From contig NZ_BJYT01000012.1 of the NCBI RefSeq assembly GCF_007991655.1, positions 62,001 to 126,000 on the forward strand: a DNA stretch of 64,000 nt, given 5' to 3'. Shown piece after piece: positions 51,642-60,634 of this stretch. The notes under the pieces were generated by a model, which saw nothing but the letters and a program-made list of their open reading frames with translations, searched no databases and was not told where the DNA came from. Numbering within the stretch: the stretch's first letter is position 1; every line of letters begins with the position of its first letter. The position numbers were made by a program, and so were the translations under genes. This DNA comes from Segetibacter aerophilus (GTDB taxonomy: Bacteria; Bacteroidota; Bacteroidia; Chitinophagales; Chitinophagaceae).

Positions 51642-52487
51642 ATGAAGACTATACTTGTTCCAACCGATTTTTCGGAGAATGCAAAAAATGCAGCAAAATA
51701 CGCTCTTGCTATTGCAGAGGATTTACAGGCCCAAAAAATTATTTTTTATAATGCCTACCAGTCTCCTCCTGTTATGACTGAGAATGCTTTACCGGCAATA
51801 CCAGTTATAGACATTGAAACATTAAAAGATGTTAGTGAGGAAGGAATGAAGGTTTTTATTAATAATATAAGAGAATACGGAAAAGGAGAAATAGAGATAG
51901 AACACAAGACTGGTTATTCTATACTAGCTAATGATATAAATGATCTTTGTGAAGAAGTGCGAGCGGAACTCATTGTAATGGGTATAACAGGTACGAGCAA
52001 AATCGAAGAGGTTTTAATAGGAAGCACAGCACTAAGTGTGGTGAAACAAACTAAGGTTCCTGTGATTGTTGTGCCCGCGGATGCCACATATACGTCTATT
52101 AAAAATGTAATGTTTGCCTGCGACTTTAAAAAGGTGGTGGAAACAACCCCGGTACAGCCGATCAAAAATGTTTTAGACGCAACGAAAGCTTTATTGCATA
52201 TTGTGAATGTCTACGAAAGTGACAAAGAAATAACCCCCGAAAAAACCAGGCAGCAAGAGCTTCTACATTCGCTCCTTAAAGATTACAATCCGGAGTTTCA
52301 TTTTGAAAACAACGAGCACTTTATTGAAGGAATTAATCACTTCGTAGAAACTCACGCCATAGATATAATTATCACCATCCCAAGAAAACACAAACTATTC
52401 GAAGGTTTATTTAAAGAGCGCCATACTAAAAAACTTGCGTTTCATAGTCATGTGCCCTTAATGTTTATCCACCAAGAAGATCTATAA
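51642..52487 (+). CDS. Tandem universal stress protein (UspA family)
   Basis: A 281-residue cytoplasmic protein with two USP domains. The first (residues 1-147) starts MKTILVPTDFSENAKNAAKY and has the ATP-binding pattern G-2x-G-9x-G-S/T in GITGTSKIEEVLIGST. The second (about 150-281, from IKNVMFACDFKKV) lacks that pattern, so probably only the first binds ATP. Such proteins help survival under starvation or stress; the exact role is unknown. The open frame begins at 51555, but the conserved N-terminus shows that translation starts at 51642. Confidence 0.92.
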   Translation: MKTILVPTDFSENAKNAAKYALAIAEDLQAQKIIFYNAYQSPPVMTENALPAIPVIDIETLKDVSEEGMKVFINNIREYGKGEIEIEHKTGYSILANDINDLCEEVRAELIVMGITGTSKIEEVLIGSTALSVVKQTKVPVIVVPADATYTSIKNVMFACDFKKVVETTPVQPIKNVLDATKALLHIVNVYESDKEITPEKTRQQELLHSLLKDYNPEFHFENNEHFIEGINHFVETHAIDIIITIPRKHKLFEGLFKERHTKKLAFHSHVPLMFIHQEDL

Positions 52488-52520
52488 AGTTTGAGCTATT
52501 AAAAGCAACATTGATGTAAA

Positions 52521-52546
52521 CAGATGAATGGAGCGTCGCAACAATG
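52521..52546 (+). repeat. Dispersed intergenic repeat, GATGAATGGAGCGTCGCAA form
   Basis: CAGATGAATGGAGCGTCGCA then ACAATG. It lies between convergent usp and nadE. Confidence 0.7.
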
Positions 52547-52582
52547 CCGATACCTTCAACGACGTTGGTAACAAAAAAATAA

Positions 52583-54265
52583 CTACGAAAGATACTTGCC
52601 GACTATAGGAACCCGTCTGCCAACTCCGAATGCTTTAGGGCTAACTCTTATTATCGGGCAAAATTGATTTCGTTTATATTCATTGCTGTTTACAAGCTTC
52701 AGGATCCGATCAACTACTGCAGCATCAAAACCAAGTTCCTTGATTTCTGAAGGTCCTTTTCGCCGCTCGATATATTGATACAGCACCTTATCGAGAATAG
52801 AATATTCGGGCAGACTATCCGCATCCTTTTGATCCGGTCTTAGCTCGGCACTGGGGGCCTTATGAATAATATTATCAGGTATAATTTCTCCATCCCGGTT
52901 TATGTATTCCGCAAGGGCGTACACCTGCAATTTGTAGCAGTCGCCTAACACTCCAATCCCTCCAGCCATATCGCCATAGAGCGTTCCGTACCCCGTTGCC
53001 AGTTCGCTTTTGTTTGATGTGTTGAGTAAGATGTAGCCGAACTTATTTGCAATACTCATAAGCAGGTTACCGCGGCTACGGCTTTGAATGTTTTCTTCTG
53101 CAATACTAAAAGGGAGGTCTTTGAAAATTGGTTTTAGCGTAGCAAGAAAAGCCTCATACACCTGTGTGATCTTAATGATATCGTAAGGGTTTTGAAGGTT
53201 TTCGCTTAGCCTGACAGCATCGTTCACAGAATGTTCAGTACTATAAGGCGAAGGCATTAGGATTGCCCGAACATTGTCTTTTCCCAGCGCTTCGCATGCC
53301 AAAGCCAAGGTTACTGCACTATCAATTCCACCAGATGAACCTAGGATTGCTTTCGTGAAACCCATCTTGGTGAAATAATCTTTTATGCCATGAACGAGTG
53401 CTGTATAAATGCCCTTGATATTAAGGTTTGGATCATATTGGGCAGGATTTGGTTTAATGTGAGAAATAGGTTTGATGTTATCAACAGCAATTTCTTCGAT
53501 AGTTCCATCATCGTGTAAAGTTGCTCCGGCAATTGCTTCCTGGAAAGACGGTAAGCACTTGCTAAGGTTTCCTTCTTTGTCAAATACGAGAGAAGCGCCA
53601 TCAAATACAATTTCTGTCTGGCTTCCCACTGCATTGCAATAGAACATCGGCAGTTTATACTTAATGACGTTTGCTTTTATGACCGACTTTCTTTCTTCTT
53701 CGTGTATATAATCGAAAGGAGAAGCACTTAGGTTAATCATGAGGTCTGGCTGCTGCTCCATTAATTTATCCATCGGGCAGATGCGATACAAGGGGTTGTC
53801 GTTGATGTTCCAAATGTCTTCACAGATGGTTACGGCTAGTCTTTTTCCTTTAAACTCAAGTACATGCCATTCAAAGGCAGGCTCGAAATAACGGTACTCA
53901 TCGAAGATGTCGTAAGTGGGTAGCAGCGTCTTATGTATTTCGCCTTTAATCTCTTTTTCGTATAAAAGAAAAGCAGCATTAAAAAGGTCTTTACCTTCTA
54001 TGGCAGGGTTTCTTGCCGGGGAGCCTACCAATACTCCAATCGTATCAGCATGTTGTTTTATCTCGTCAATTGCCTGGTAGCACCTGTTTATAAAATCATT
54101 GAATTCCACAAAATCCCGGGGAGGATAACCACATATGCACAGCTCGCTAAAAACCACCAGGTCTGCTCCCTGGCTTTTAGCTTCGTTTATCGCAGAAATT
54201 ATTTTTTCGGTATTTTTTTCAAAATTGCCTATGTGATAATTCTGTTGGGCCAATACAATCTTCAT
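52583..54265 (-). CDS. nadE: Glutamine-dependent NAD+ synthase
   Basis: A 560-residue two-domain enzyme that makes NAD+ from nicotinate adenine dinucleotide, using ammonia from glutamine. The N-terminal nitrilase-like glutaminase domain (1-260) carries the catalytic Glu in VFSELCICGYPP, Lys in IHKTLLPTYD and Cys in VTICEDIWN. The synthetase domain has the pyrophosphatase loop ILGSSGGIDSAVTLALA near 313 and TSNKSELATGYGTLYGDMAG. nadC, an earlier step of the same pathway, is at 61019. The gene is divergent from gldB, as in several Bacteroidota. Confidence 0.96.
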   Translation of the reverse strand: MKIVLAQQNYHIGNFEKNTEKIISAINEAKSQGADLVVFSELCICGYPPRDFVEFNDFINRCYQAIDEIKQHADTIGVLVGSPARNPAIEGKDLFNAAFLLYEKEIKGEIHKTLLPTYDIFDEYRYFEPAFEWHVLEFKGKRLAVTICEDIWNINDNPLYRICPMDKLMEQQPDLMINLSASPFDYIHEEERKSVIKANVIKYKLPMFYCNAVGSQTEIVFDGASLVFDKEGNLSKCLPSFQEAIAGATLHDDGTIEEIAVDNIKPISHIKPNPAQYDPNLNIKGIYTALVHGIKDYFTKMGFTKAILGSSGGIDSAVTLALACEALGKDNVRAILMPSPYSTEHSVNDAVRLSENLQNPYDIIKITQVYEAFLATLKPIFKDLPFSIAEENIQSRSRGNLLMSIANKFGYILLNTSNKSELATGYGTLYGDMAGGIGVLGDCYKLQVYALAEYINRDGEIIPDNIIHKAPSAELRPDQKDADSLPEYSILDKVLYQYIERRKGPSEIKELGFDAAVVDRILKLVNSNEYKRNQFCPIIRVSPKAFGVGRRVPIVGKYLS

Positions 54266-54346
54266 AATTCAAATTTTGCTAATTGATGTCTAACTGCAGC
54301 ATAAAGTTCGTGCCTTAATGTAATTTGCCCAATAAAGATTATTTGT

Positions 54347-55363
54347 ATGGCGCGTTTTTGCTGGTTCCTTTTTTTAATGATATCAATACTGACGGGTTGT
54401 ACAGGCAGAAAAATTCCTGATGTTTCTGATGTAAAAGTAGACTTGCAGATGCAAAGATTTGAGCAGGATTTTTTTGCAATTGACCCCAATCATACAGATA
54501 AATCACTCGAACAGTTGAACAACAAGTACCCCGGTTTTCTAAGGGATTTTATTTTTAATATTCTCGCGCTTCCACCCCAGCCAGATAGCACAAAAGCTGT
54601 AGAGCAGCAGGTCGTTGCATTTGTAAATTCTTACAAACCTTTGAAAGATTCTGCCGATAAAATTTTCGCAAATTCCGCTGATATTCAAAAGCAGGTGAGA
54701 ACCGGGTTGCAATTTGTAAAGCACTATTTTCCGTCATATAAGTTACCCAACAAGCTTATAACCTTTATTGGCCCAATAAATAGTTATGGCAATATTTTGA
54801 CAACCGATGCTTTAGCAGTCGGATTGCAGTTATACATGGGTAGCAACTATTCGTTGTATCAAAGCGAGGCAGGGCAGGAGTTGTACCCTGCTTATATTTC
54901 CCGACGTTTTCAAAAGGAGTATATTCCTGTTAATTGTATTAAAACTATCGTCAACGATTTGTTTCCTGATAATGACGCAGGCAGACCTCTTATTGAACAA
55001 ATGGTTCAGGCTGGTAAAAGACTTTATATGCTCGATCAATTTGTGCCGGAGGCGGAGGATACCTTAAAAACGGGCTATACGAAAACTCAATTGGACGGGT
55101 GTTATAAAAATGAAGAAACTATCTGGTCATATTTTGTGCAGAACGACTTGTTGTATGTTTCAGATCCGTCTGTTATTAAAGATTATATGAATGATGCTCC
55201 TACCACGCAAGCCTTTGGTGCAGAATCTCCCGGTTTTATTGGGCAGTTTGTTGGGTGGCAAATTGTAAAAAAGTGGATGGGTAAAAATGATAAGGTAACG
55301 TTGCAGCAGTTAATAGAAACTAATCCTAAAACTATTTTTGAGCAGGCGAAGTATAAGCCTTGA
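54347..55363 (+). CDS. gldB: Gliding motility lipoprotein GldB
   Basis: A 338-residue lipoprotein (lipobox LTGC, acylated Cys at about 18). Typical GldB sequence includes VKVDLQMQRFEQDFFAID, FITFIGP-like LITFIGPINSYGNILTTDAL, and the C-terminal ESPGFIGQFVGWQIVKKWM. GldB is required for gliding in Flavobacterium; its biochemical role is unknown. It is not part of the gldKLMN operon 8 kb away, and gldC, which often follows gldB in Flavobacteriia, is absent here. apaG follows convergently. Confidence 0.92.
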   Translation: MARFCWFLFLMISILTGCTGRKIPDVSDVKVDLQMQRFEQDFFAIDPNHTDKSLEQLNNKYPGFLRDFIFNILALPPQPDSTKAVEQQVVAFVNSYKPLKDSADKIFANSADIQKQVRTGLQFVKHYFPSYKLPNKLITFIGPINSYGNILTTDALAVGLQLYMGSNYSLYQSEAGQELYPAYISRRFQKEYIPVNCIKTIVNDLFPDNDAGRPLIEQMVQAGKRLYMLDQFVPEAEDTLKTGYTKTQLDGCYKNEETIWSYFVQNDLLYVSDPSVIKDYMNDAPTTQAFGAESPGFIGQFVGWQIVKKWMGKNDKVTLQQLIETNPKTIFEQAKYKP

Positions 55364-55477
55364 GGAAAGTTTTGAGTTTAAGGATTTTGGGTTTTAGGTT
55401 GTCAGTTCTACTAGTTCTTAAAGCACGCATTTTATAACAAAATTTGTGAACCTTAAACTTGGAACTCAAAAACGTCC
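55364..55477. terminator. Imperfect long stem-loop between gldB and apaG
   Basis: The left arm GTTTTGAGTTTAAGG pairs with CCTTAAAC and CTCAAAAAC on the right, with a 6-base bulge. It is built of low-complexity GTTTAAGGATTTTGGG words and placed between convergent genes, as at 23758. Confidence 0.5.
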
Positions 55478-55486
55478 AAACCTTCC

Positions 55487-55873
55487 CTAATTCATTTTAT
55501 AAGGAACGATCATTTCGAAAGCGGGGATATTGACTTCGAAAGTCATTTTATTGTTCATGTTTTCCATCACATACTTCCCGAACATTTTACCCATTTCGGT
55601 ACGAAGATTACAACCGCTTACGTATTGAAATTGTTGCCCTGCCTCTAGTAATGGTTGCTGACCTACAACGCCTTCTCCTTCTACCTCCCGATACTCGCCG
55701 TTGCTGTCAAATATGTGCCAGTGCCTTCTGTGCAATTGCACGGGAAAGCTATTGTGATTTTCGATGGATATACGATAAGCAAACATGAACTCATTATTAA
55801 CCGGGTTGCTATAGTCGGGTTGGTAAAAAGTTTCTACGCTTATTTGTACTCCCTCAGAAAGTTTTGAAATCAT
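55487..55873 (-). CDS. apaG: ApaG domain protein
   Basis: A 128-residue protein that matches the ApaG family along its full length. Typical segments are AYRISIENHNSFPVQLHRRH, WHIFDSNGEYREVEGEGVVG and QPLLEAGQQFQYVSGCNLRT. ApaG folds as a fibronectin type III-like beta-sandwich; its function is unclear, with effects on cobalt resistance and Ap4A reported in enterobacteria. The protein is cytoplasmic. It is convergent with gldB. Confidence 0.93.
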   Translation of the reverse strand: MISKLSEGVQISVETFYQPDYSNPVNNEFMFAYRISIENHNSFPVQLHRRHWHIFDSNGEYREVEGEGVVGQQPLLEAGQQFQYVSGCNLRTEMGKMFGKYVMENMNNKMTFEVNIPAFEMIVPYKMN

Positions 55874-56043
55874 GTGAGGCAGTTTTAGTAAAAATAAAGA
55901 AATTTTTAAATGTGCTTATACTATTTATGCAAAGACTTTACCAAATTGTTCTTCGCTGCTTTAGTACGAAAAATGTCCTTTTTTGGCTTTTATTATATAG
56001 GTTGCCTAAGAAGAGTTGGTGCGGGAAACAAGCGTGTGCCGGT

Positions 56044-56086
56044 AGCATTTTTGTACTTCAGTACAAGTGTGCGACGCAACGATGCT
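56044..56086 (+). repeat. Dispersed intergenic repeat with palindromic extension
   Basis: GTACAAG and TGTGCGACGCAACGATG (56061-56084) are preceded by an inverted TTGTACTTC, so that TTGTACT pairs with AGTACAA; outer AGCAT and ATGCT also pair. This copy may show a complete hairpin form of the element. Confidence 0.75.
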
Positions 56087-56159
56087 GAGTTCATATTTAT
56101 TGCTGGCAACTAAAGCATTACTATGTGAGAATTTAGATATGTAGTGAGTATACATAACT

Positions 56160-56167
56160 TACCTTTG
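56160..56167 (+). promoter_or_regulatory. Promoter -7 element for icd
   Basis: TACCTTTG, a full consensus match, 33 bases before the ATG at 56201 and inside the longer reading frame. Confidence 0.6.
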
Positions 56168-56200
56168 CCACCAGAAAATAATTACTTTAAAACATTACAT

Positions 56201-57655
56201 ATGAATAAAGTTGCTGTAGCTAAAGGAGATGGAATCGGTCCGGAAATAATGGAAGCTGTCCTCAAAATTTTTAATGCTGCAAATGTTCCTCTCGAGTATG
56301 AGTATGTGGATATGGGCAAGTGGGTTTTCGATAAGGGATACAGCAATGGAATGACTCCGGCAGCACAGCAAACGATAGAAAGTCTCGGTATTTTGTTTAA
56401 AGGTCCGATGGAAACTCCGAAGGGTAAAGGGGTAAAAAGTGTAAATGTTACAGCGAGAAAAACATGGAACACTTATGCAAACAAGCGTGTCTTTCAAACA
56501 CTTCACGGGGTAGATACAGTCTTCTCTAAAGCGGGCATTCCAATAGACATAACAGTCGTTCGCGAAAACATTGAGGATACTTACGGCGGTATAGAACACA
56601 TGCTTACGCACGACGTAGCATTAAGCCGTCGGTTTATTACCCAGCCTGGTAGTATGCAGGTAATTAAGTATGCTTTCGAAATGGCCAAAAAGAAAGGCAC
56701 AAGACGAATTACCTGCGGTCATAAGGCAAATATTATGAAGCTGACCGACGGGTTGTTCCTACAGACTTTTTACGATGTTGCAAAAGATTACCCTGAGCTT
56801 AAGGCAGATGATATTATTGTTGATGACTTGTGTATGAAATTGGTGACCCGCCCTGATCAGTTTGACGTAGTAGTATTGACCAATTTGCAAGGCGATATTG
56901 TTTCTGACCTTTGTGCCGGGTTAGTCGGAGGTTTAGGCTTTGCCCCTTCAGCAAACATCGGGGACCATATTTCTATTTTTGAGGCAGTACACGGAACAGC
57001 TCCCGACATTATGGGAAAGAATATCGCGAACCCTACAGCATTGTTATTAAGCGGTCTTGCCCTGCTTCGTCATATTGGTTTGATGGAAAGTGCAGCAACA
57101 ATCGAAAATGCTTTGTTGTATACCTTAGAGCAAGGCGTGCATACAGGAGACTTTGGCGACAAAGCCGTTCAGTCGTTAAATACTACCGAATTTTCTGAGG
57201 CCATTATTGCCAATTTCGGAAAAGTGCCTGAAAATAATCCAAAGCCTATGCTAGAAAATCAACCTATCACACCTACTGTTTTTAAGCTGGATAAGAACCC
57301 GATGTTGGAGAACAGTGAAAACATAAACGAGACTATTATTGGTGTCGATATGTTTATCGAGAGCAATGAGCAGCCTATGGTGATAGCGGAAAAATGCCTT
57401 CAGCATACTTTCGGACTTTTTAAACTGGTTACCATCAGCAACCGCGGTACACAGGTATGGCCGACAGGAAGTATGTACACCAATCTTGTAAATACTTATG
57501 CTTGTCGCTTTGAAAGCGTAGGCGAAGTTTCTGTTACCCAGACTGACATTATAGAGCTGTACCGCCATCTCGCGCAAGACTTTAAAATTTGCTCTACAGA
57601 GCTCTTAAATGTTTGGGATGGTAAGAAAGCTTACTCGCTGGCAGCGGGACAGTAG
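56201..57655 (+). CDS. icd: Isocitrate dehydrogenase (NADP+ type)
   Basis: A 484-residue TCA cycle enzyme that oxidises isocitrate to 2-oxoglutarate. The first strand VAVAKGDGIGPEIMEAVLKI starts the protein. TVVRENIEDTYGGIEH is the substrate region, and DDLCMKLVTRPDQFDVVVL with NLQGDIVSDLCAGLVGGLG binds metal and cofactor. FEAVHGTAPDIMGKNIANP gives the cofactor loop. The C-terminal 140-residue extension (from about 345) is typical of the Thermus-like branch of IDH found in Bacteroidota. The frame extends to 56144, but the start at 56201 fits the family and follows the promoter. NADP+ use is inferred from the branch. Confidence 0.93.
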   Translation: MNKVAVAKGDGIGPEIMEAVLKIFNAANVPLEYEYVDMGKWVFDKGYSNGMTPAAQQTIESLGILFKGPMETPKGKGVKSVNVTARKTWNTYANKRVFQTLHGVDTVFSKAGIPIDITVVRENIEDTYGGIEHMLTHDVALSRRFITQPGSMQVIKYAFEMAKKKGTRRITCGHKANIMKLTDGLFLQTFYDVAKDYPELKADDIIVDDLCMKLVTRPDQFDVVVLTNLQGDIVSDLCAGLVGGLGFAPSANIGDHISIFEAVHGTAPDIMGKNIANPTALLLSGLALLRHIGLMESAATIENALLYTLEQGVHTGDFGDKAVQSLNTTEFSEAIIANFGKVPENNPKPMLENQPITPTVFKLDKNPMLENSENINETIIGVDMFIESNEQPMVIAEKCLQHTFGLFKLVTISNRGTQVWPTGSMYTNLVNTYACRFESVGEVSVTQTDIIELYRHLAQDFKICSTELLNVWDGKKAYSLAAGQ

Positions 57656-57757
57656 AGAAGGCTGCGGGCTACGAACCTCGAGCTCTCAGTTTTTGTTGTC
57701 TTCTGTTGTTGTTTGAGCTTGTTGTTTATTTTAACCAGCAATGGAGCATAAAGGTAG

Positions 57758-57776
57758 CATCGTTGCGACGCTCCGT
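57758..57776 (-). repeat. Dispersed intergenic repeat, AACGGAGCGTCGCAACGATG form
   Basis: On the minus strand AACGGAGCGTCGCAACGATG, the closest copy to the family consensus of this form. The rest of the 231-bp gap shows no gene. Confidence 0.75.
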
Positions 57777-57886
57777 TTTAGCGGTGGAATTCTTATCAGC
57801 TTTTACCGGGTTATGAGTTGTTAACTTTTGCTATAGCCGTTTTTAGTAAGCCAACAAAATGTACTTTTATTACCTAATTTAGTAGA

Positions 57887-58432
57887 ATGCGTTTATTCAT
57901 ATTTTTTATCTTGTTGCTATCAGTATCAGCCTCACAAGCACAGAGATTTTTGCCTGGAAGTTTTATTGATAACGGTTACAGGGGAGGTTTTGCAAACAAC
58001 ATCAACCTCAACGATAGCACTGCTAACAAGAAATGGTCACTTAGCAAGTACAGCGGCATCTCTACAAGTTTTACTTTTTTTAAAGGTGGAAATGCCACGG
58101 TTGTTTCGGCTCCACTCGGTCTACAACTCAATCGTAGACTAAACAATAATCTATATGCTTTTGCAGGCGTTTCTGTTGCTCCCTCTTATATAAACTTCAA
58201 CCAGTCTTTTATGACTTCTGATTTTAATAAAGCAAATCAGAATAATCCTTTCTTTAAGTCAAGCAGCTTAGGTATTTATTCAAGAGCAGAGTTGGGGTTA
58301 CAGTATGTGAATGATGAGAAAACTTTCTCTATCTCGGGCAGCATAGGCGTTGAAAGAAGCAGTTATCCAATGCCAATTTATAGTCAAATAAATAGTACAA
58401 GGTCAAATCCGGTAATCTCCGCTAACCGGTAA
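57887..58432 (+). CDS. Exported protein of unknown function, possible outer-membrane barrel
   Basis: A 181-residue protein with a clear signal peptide (residues 1-19, cut after ASQAQ). The mature part has alternating strand patterns (TSFTFFKGGNATVVSAPLGL, YAFAGVSVAPSYINF, FSISGSIGVERSS) as in small outer-membrane barrels of Bacteroidota, but is short for one. I recognise no family. It lies 34 bp upstream of the Ldh-family gene on the same strand and may share its transcript. Confidence 0.75.
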   Translation: MRLFIFFILLLSVSASQAQRFLPGSFIDNGYRGGFANNINLNDSTANKKWSLSKYSGISTSFTFFKGGNATVVSAPLGLQLNRRLNNNLYAFAGVSVAPSYINFNQSFMTSDFNKANQNNPFFKSSSLGIYSRAELGLQYVNDEKTFSISGSIGVERSSYPMPIYSQINSTRSNPVISANR

Positions 58433-58466
58433 CTTTAGATGTTTTTAGAGGATTTATTTAATTACA

Positions 58467-59570
58467 ATGAAAGACGAAAGTAGCAACGGTATTTTCTCAT
58501 TTGCCTCTTTACGTCGGTTTACAACTTCGGTTTTTGAACACTTCAACGTACCTCGTAAGGATGCAATCTTAGCTGCTGATGTACTCGCTTATAGCGACGA
58601 ACACGGCATAGATTCACATGGCATCGCTCGTTTGGAAACTTATTATGACCTGCTGAAAATTGGTCGTATAAATCCCAATCCTGTTATTAGTATCGTAAGG
58701 GAAAAAGCAAGTGTCGCTACCGTTGATGGCGATAATGGATTAGGATTGGTGGTGGGTCCAAAGTGCATGCAAATGGCAATGAAAAAGGCTGAAGAGTTTG
58801 GTTCAGGTTGGCTCTCTGTGCGCAATACTAATCATTACGGTGCAGCAGGATACTACCCTGTTATGGCTTTGAAGCACGACCTGATTGGTCTCTCGATGAC
58901 TAACACAACCGCCGGAGTAGCTCCATTTCTTGGTGCCGAAAAGATGCTCGGTACAAATCCTATTGCAATTGCTTTCCCCGGATTCAACGAACCGCCGGTT
59001 CTTATTGATTTTGCATCCAGTACTGTTTCCTATGGAAAAGTAGAAATTGCAAACCGAAAAGGTGAAGAGGTTCCTTTGGGTTGGTGCATCGATAAGAATG
59101 GTAATCCTACCAGTGATCCCTCGGAGATGATTAATGGTGGTGCGCTTCTGCCTTTAGGTAGCGATGCAAATGGTAGCGGACACAAAGGCTATTGCCTTGC
59201 AAGCATGGTCGATATTCTAACATCAGTTTTAAGTGGTGCTAATTGGGGTCCGTTTGCTATTCCCTTTGCCATTCATGTTGCGCCTCTTGAAAAGCAGGTA
59301 GGCAAAGGGATAGGCCACTTCTTTGGTGCTTACGACATCGATGGGTTTCGCGACAGAACAGAATTCAAAAAGGAAATAGATGAATGGATCGTCACCATGC
59401 GAAATACCAAACCTCAACCAGGAGCAGAAAAAGTATTGATACCCGGAGACCCTGAAAGGATTGCTTACCAGAAAAGAATAATAGAAGGCATCCCCGTAGA
59501 TAAAGAAGTCCTAAAGTCTTTGCGAATAATAGCAGAAGAAACAGGAATTGAGCTGGCCCAAAACTCATAG
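58467..59570 (+). CDS. Malate/L-lactate dehydrogenase family oxidoreductase (Ldh2/YlbC type)
   Basis: A 367-residue NAD(P)-dependent oxidoreductase of the Ldh2 family, a fold unrelated to classical lactate dehydrogenases. The catalytic His region is DEHGIDSHGIARLETYYDL, and VDGDNGLGLVVGPKCM, VRNTNHYGAAGYY and LGTNPIAIAFPG are family signatures; GHKGYCLASMVDILTSVLSG supplies part of the active site. Members oxidise or reduce malate, lactate, ureidoglycolate or similar acids; the substrate here is open. It is convergent with another hydroxyacid dehydrogenase gene. Confidence 0.93.
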   Translation: MKDESSNGIFSFASLRRFTTSVFEHFNVPRKDAILAADVLAYSDEHGIDSHGIARLETYYDLLKIGRINPNPVISIVREKASVATVDGDNGLGLVVGPKCMQMAMKKAEEFGSGWLSVRNTNHYGAAGYYPVMALKHDLIGLSMTNTTAGVAPFLGAEKMLGTNPIAIAFPGFNEPPVLIDFASSTVSYGKVEIANRKGEEVPLGWCIDKNGNPTSDPSEMINGGALLPLGSDANGSGHKGYCLASMVDILTSVLSGANWGPFAIPFAIHVAPLEKQVGKGIGHFFGAYDIDGFRDRTEFKKEIDEWIVTMRNTKPQPGAEKVLIPGDPERIAYQKRIIEGIPVDKEVLKSLRIIAEETGIELAQNS

Positions 59571-59592
59571 CTTAAAGCTTGCAGCTGTTTTC

Positions 59593-60585
59593 TCAATTCA
59601 CTACATTCCTGATCTCGTCTCCACGCAACGCCTTTAAACACGCCTCAGCGCTTTTTACCCGGATCTCTTTGAGTCCTTCCTCGCTATAAAAAGCTGAATG
59701 CGGATTAATAATTACTTTATGATAAGCGGGATGATTAGGATCTTTCCATGCTTGTATTAATGCATCATCAACCGGTGGTTCCTGTTCCAGTACATCAAAC
59801 GCAGCTCCAGCGAGACGGCCACTTTCGATAGCTGCCGGAATAGCAGATGTGTCGACAACAGCACCTCTGGAAGTATTGACCAGGTAGGATCCCTTTGGAA
59901 GAAAAGCGAGGGTATTTTGATTTATCAGGTAATGGGTAGTTGGGGTTAATGGGCAGTGTAGGGTTAAAACCTGTACTTGCTTAAGCAGCGCTTCCAGAGT
60001 GGCTGCTCGTTGAATTCCTAAAGCTTTATCGAAGCCGTCGGGTTTAAAAGGATCGTAGAAAATAGCATCCATTCCGATTGCTTTCGCCCGAAGGGCAGCG
60101 GCTGTTCCTATCCTACCAAGACCTACAATTCCAATTTTTCGATTTCGTAATCTTGTCAGAGGTTGGACCTGTGTGTAATTCCATTCTCCTATACCCGCCC
60201 TTAAACGTGAATTGAGAAAGGAGATGCCGCGCGTTAGATCGAGCATCATGCCGATGGCAGTATCAGCAACATCTTCCGATCCGTAGTCAGGGATGTTAGC
60301 TACAGGAATGCCGATGGATCTTGCATACTCATGATCGACATTGTCAAAACCAACCCCTGCTCTCAGGATTAGTTTACACTGTTTTAGCTTGTTTATTGTA
60401 GCGCGGCTTAAAGAAAGGGTGTGATACATGATGACTGCATCCGCACTTTCAATTGCACCTTCTAAAAGCTGTTCATTGTTTACGTCTAATGCAACAACTT
60501 CTGCTGTTTCGCCGAGGATTTCTTTTTCAATATCTAAAGAGTCATTGATAAAGTCTGTGATGATAACCTTGTACTTTTTGTCCAT
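59593..60585 (-). CDS. D-isomer-specific 2-hydroxyacid dehydrogenase family protein (CtBP-like)
   Basis: A 330-residue NAD-dependent dehydrogenase. The N-terminal catalytic domain has ILRAGVGFDNVDHEYARSIG. The Rossmann domain has IGIVGLGRIGTAAALRAKAI near 150. The catalytic Arg is in NTSRGAVVDTSAI, Glu in AAFDVLEQEPP, and His in INPHSAFYSEEG. The sequence is closest to the C-terminal-binding-protein-like and phosphoglycerate dehydrogenase branch; the substrate is not known. The frame starts at 60663, overlapping yciH by 29 bp, but the start at 60585 (MDKKYKVIITDF) opens with the first strand of the fold and leaves a normal gap. Confidence 0.9.
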   Translation of the reverse strand: MDKKYKVIITDFINDSLDIEKEILGETAEVVALDVNNEQLLEGAIESADAVIMYHTLSLSRATINKLKQCKLILRAGVGFDNVDHEYARSIGIPVANIPDYGSEDVADTAIGMMLDLTRGISFLNSRLRAGIGEWNYTQVQPLTRLRNRKIGIVGLGRIGTAAALRAKAIGMDAIFYDPFKPDGFDKALGIQRAATLEALLKQVQVLTLHCPLTPTTHYLINQNTLAFLPKGSYLVNTSRGAVVDTSAIPAAIESGRLAGAAFDVLEQEPPVDDALIQAWKDPNHPAYHKVIINPHSAFYSEEGLKEIRVKSAEACLKALRGDEIRNVVN

Positions 60586-60634
60586 TTTGGTCTTCGGTCC
60601 TCGTATGCGTTCTGAAATATTTTCAATGAATTTT

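Larger units (their letters stand above)
55874..56200. other. 327-bp region between apaG and icd
   Basis: No protein gene is supported; several short frames here have no conserved look. It holds a repeat with an attached hairpin (56044-56086) and the icd promoter (56160-56167). Confidence 0.55.

Noticed and set aside
55910-56113. Short Leu/Phe/Cys-rich plus-strand frames between apaG and icd
   Set aside because: They run through a dispersed repeat, and their overlapping frames have no family resemblance.
56195-56611. Antisense open frames inside icd and other long genes
   Set aside because: They are shadows of strongly conserved coding sequence on the other strand, with no initiation signals.
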